Assembly (NCBI RefSeq): GCF_937875265.1
Contig: NZ_CALLXM010000114.1
Span: forward strand, 1 to 14,185
From: an uncultured Acetobacter sp.
Lineage (GTDB): Bacteria > Pseudomonadota > Alphaproteobacteria > Acetobacterales > Acetobacteraceae
Direction of reading: 5' to 3'
DNA: 14,185 nucleotides
This document shows, piece by piece, positions 13,482-14,185 of the stretch; within the stretch, counting starts at the first letter, position 1, and each line of letters begins with the position of its first letter. Below the pieces are notes generated by a model, which had not been told where the DNA came from, did not search any database, and worked only from the letters and a program-made list of their open reading frames with translations. Position numbers and translations under genes: made by a program.

Positions 13482-13541
13482 GGGCTATCCGCTTTCTGCT
13501 GCCGTTTGCATCCCTCCTTATAACAGCACAAAATCAGGGTC

Positions 13542-14185
13542 ATGCCACCAACCTCCCCCCACGCTCCGTCTGTTTCGTTTTCCAGCCTCGCCGCGTTGCG
13601 GGCCGCCTGCTCGGCATTGCCGGAGGTGGATCACGCTGCGCAGCAGCACATTGCCACTCGGGAAGCCGAGCTGACCAAACCGGCAGGCAGTCTGGGCCGA
13701 CTGGAAGAACTGACGCGCTGGCTGGGCGGCTGGCAGAAGCGGGCGCGGCCTGACCTTGAGCAGGTGCAGGTTCTTATTTTTGCGGGCAATCATGGTGTGG
13801 TGCAGCAGGGCGTGTCCCCCTGGCCGCAGGATGTGACCGCCCAGATGGTGCAGAATTTTGAAGCCGGCGGCGCGGCCATCAACCAGCTTGCCCGCGTGGC
13901 ACAGGCCAGCCTGCGCGTGGTGCCAGTGCATAATCTGGCCTCCACCACAGATTTCACCTCCGCTCCGGCCATGACAGACGCCGCCTTTCTGGACGCTGTC
14001 CGCACGGGGTATGACGCCGTGCCGCAAAGCTGTGACCTTCTGTGTCTGGGCGAAATGGGGATTGGCAACACCACAGCGGCTGCGGCTCTGGCAGCCGGGC
14101 TTTTTGGTGGCAAGGGCGCAGACTGGGCCGGGCGCGGCACAGGGCTGGACACCCCCGGCGTGGCACACAAGGCGCAGGTGATTGA
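13542..14185 (+). CDS. cobT: nicotinate-nucleotide-dimethylbenzimidazole phosphoribosyltransferase, 3' end outside window
   Basis: Translation from the ATG at 13542 stays open to the window end (214 full codons). CobT transfers ribose phosphate from nicotinate mononucleotide to dimethylbenzimidazole, making the alpha-ribazole phosphate used for the lower ligand of B12. Visible family blocks are LTKPAGSLGRLEEL (~45-58), FAGNHGVVQQGVSPWPQDVT followed by AQMVQNFEAGGAAINQLA, and LGEMGIGNTTAAAALAAGLF. The C-terminal region with the catalytic Glu lies beyond the window, so integrity cannot be judged. AGGG lies only about 2 nt from the ATG, too close for a normal Shine-Dalgarno. Divergent cobU catalyses the parallel branch; their products are joined by CobS, not seen here. 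Confidence 0.95.
   Translation, partial: MPPTSPHAPSVSFSSLAALRAACSALPEVDHAAQQHIATREAELTKPAGSLGRLEELTRWLGGWQKRARPDLEQVQVLIFAGNHGVVQQGVSPWPQDVTAQMVQNFEAGGAAINQLARVAQASLRVVPVHNLASTTDFTSAPAMTDAAFLDAVRTGYDAVPQSCDLLCLGEMGIGNTTAAAALAAGLFGGKGADWAGRGTGLDTPGVAHKAQVI

Noticed and set aside
13512..13541. Cobalamin riboswitch between cobU and cobT
   Set aside because: The 60-bp gap is too short for the roughly 200-nt element and no B12-box-like sequence was seen.
1..14185. CRISPR array, insertion sequence, phage genes or tRNA
   Set aside because: No regularly spaced direct repeats, transposase motifs, terminal inverted repeats with target duplications, phage proteins or cloverleaf patterns were found on reading both strands.

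Overview
The window reads as chromosomal DNA of an alphaproteobacterium, most probably an acetic acid bacterium (Acetobacteraceae). The reasons are moderately high GC coding DNA with short gaps, B12 nucleotide-loop genes of alphaproteobacterial type, a long TonB receptor with an Ala/Thr/Pro-rich N-terminus, and a LuxI/LuxR pair like the Gin systems known from that family. The genus cannot be fixed from sequence reading alone. Every functional call here comes from motif reading; no database search was run.

Layout, left to right. Base 1-736 (-) is the N-terminal part of an AI-2E/PerM-family membrane protein, divergent from a TetR-family regulator (1011-1700, +); the gap between them carries a cluster of overlapping dyads. 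Then msrB and a DUF4112 membrane protein lie on the minus strand (1709-2526), divergent from a class I DNA photolyase (2757-4223, +). The photolyase overlaps by 8 bp, tail to tail, with a minus-strand quorum-sensing pair: an AHL synthase (4999-5583) followed by its LuxR-type receptor (4216-4971).

Upstream of luxI is a 589-bp AT-rich gap with a good sigma70 promoter, several palindromes, two minus-strand intrinsic terminators that bracket about 385 bp, and one 37-codon ORF. The lower GC of the gap and of luxI/luxR suggests that this block was acquired. Next on the minus strand are a GabD-like aldehyde dehydrogenase (6173-7627, with a UUCG-tetraloop terminator) and an iron-finger heptosyltransferase of the TibC/Aah type (7747-9069). 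On the plus strand come a TonB-dependent receptor (9329-11773) and, 11 bp later, a periplasmic GlpQ-type glycerophosphodiester phosphodiesterase (11785-12897). The window ends with divergent cobU (-) and cobT (+, cut by the window end).

Genes that work together: luxI and luxR make and sense one signal; the receptor and phosphodiesterase may form an uptake and processing pair; cobU and cobT both serve B12 lower-ligand assembly. The items most worth a second look are the LuxI homologue, whose normally invariant second-half Arg is Tyr; the LuxR homologue, with an intact ligand pocket but a diverged recognition helix; the insulated AT-rich block upstream of luxI; and an autotransporter heptosyltransferase with no autotransporter in view.
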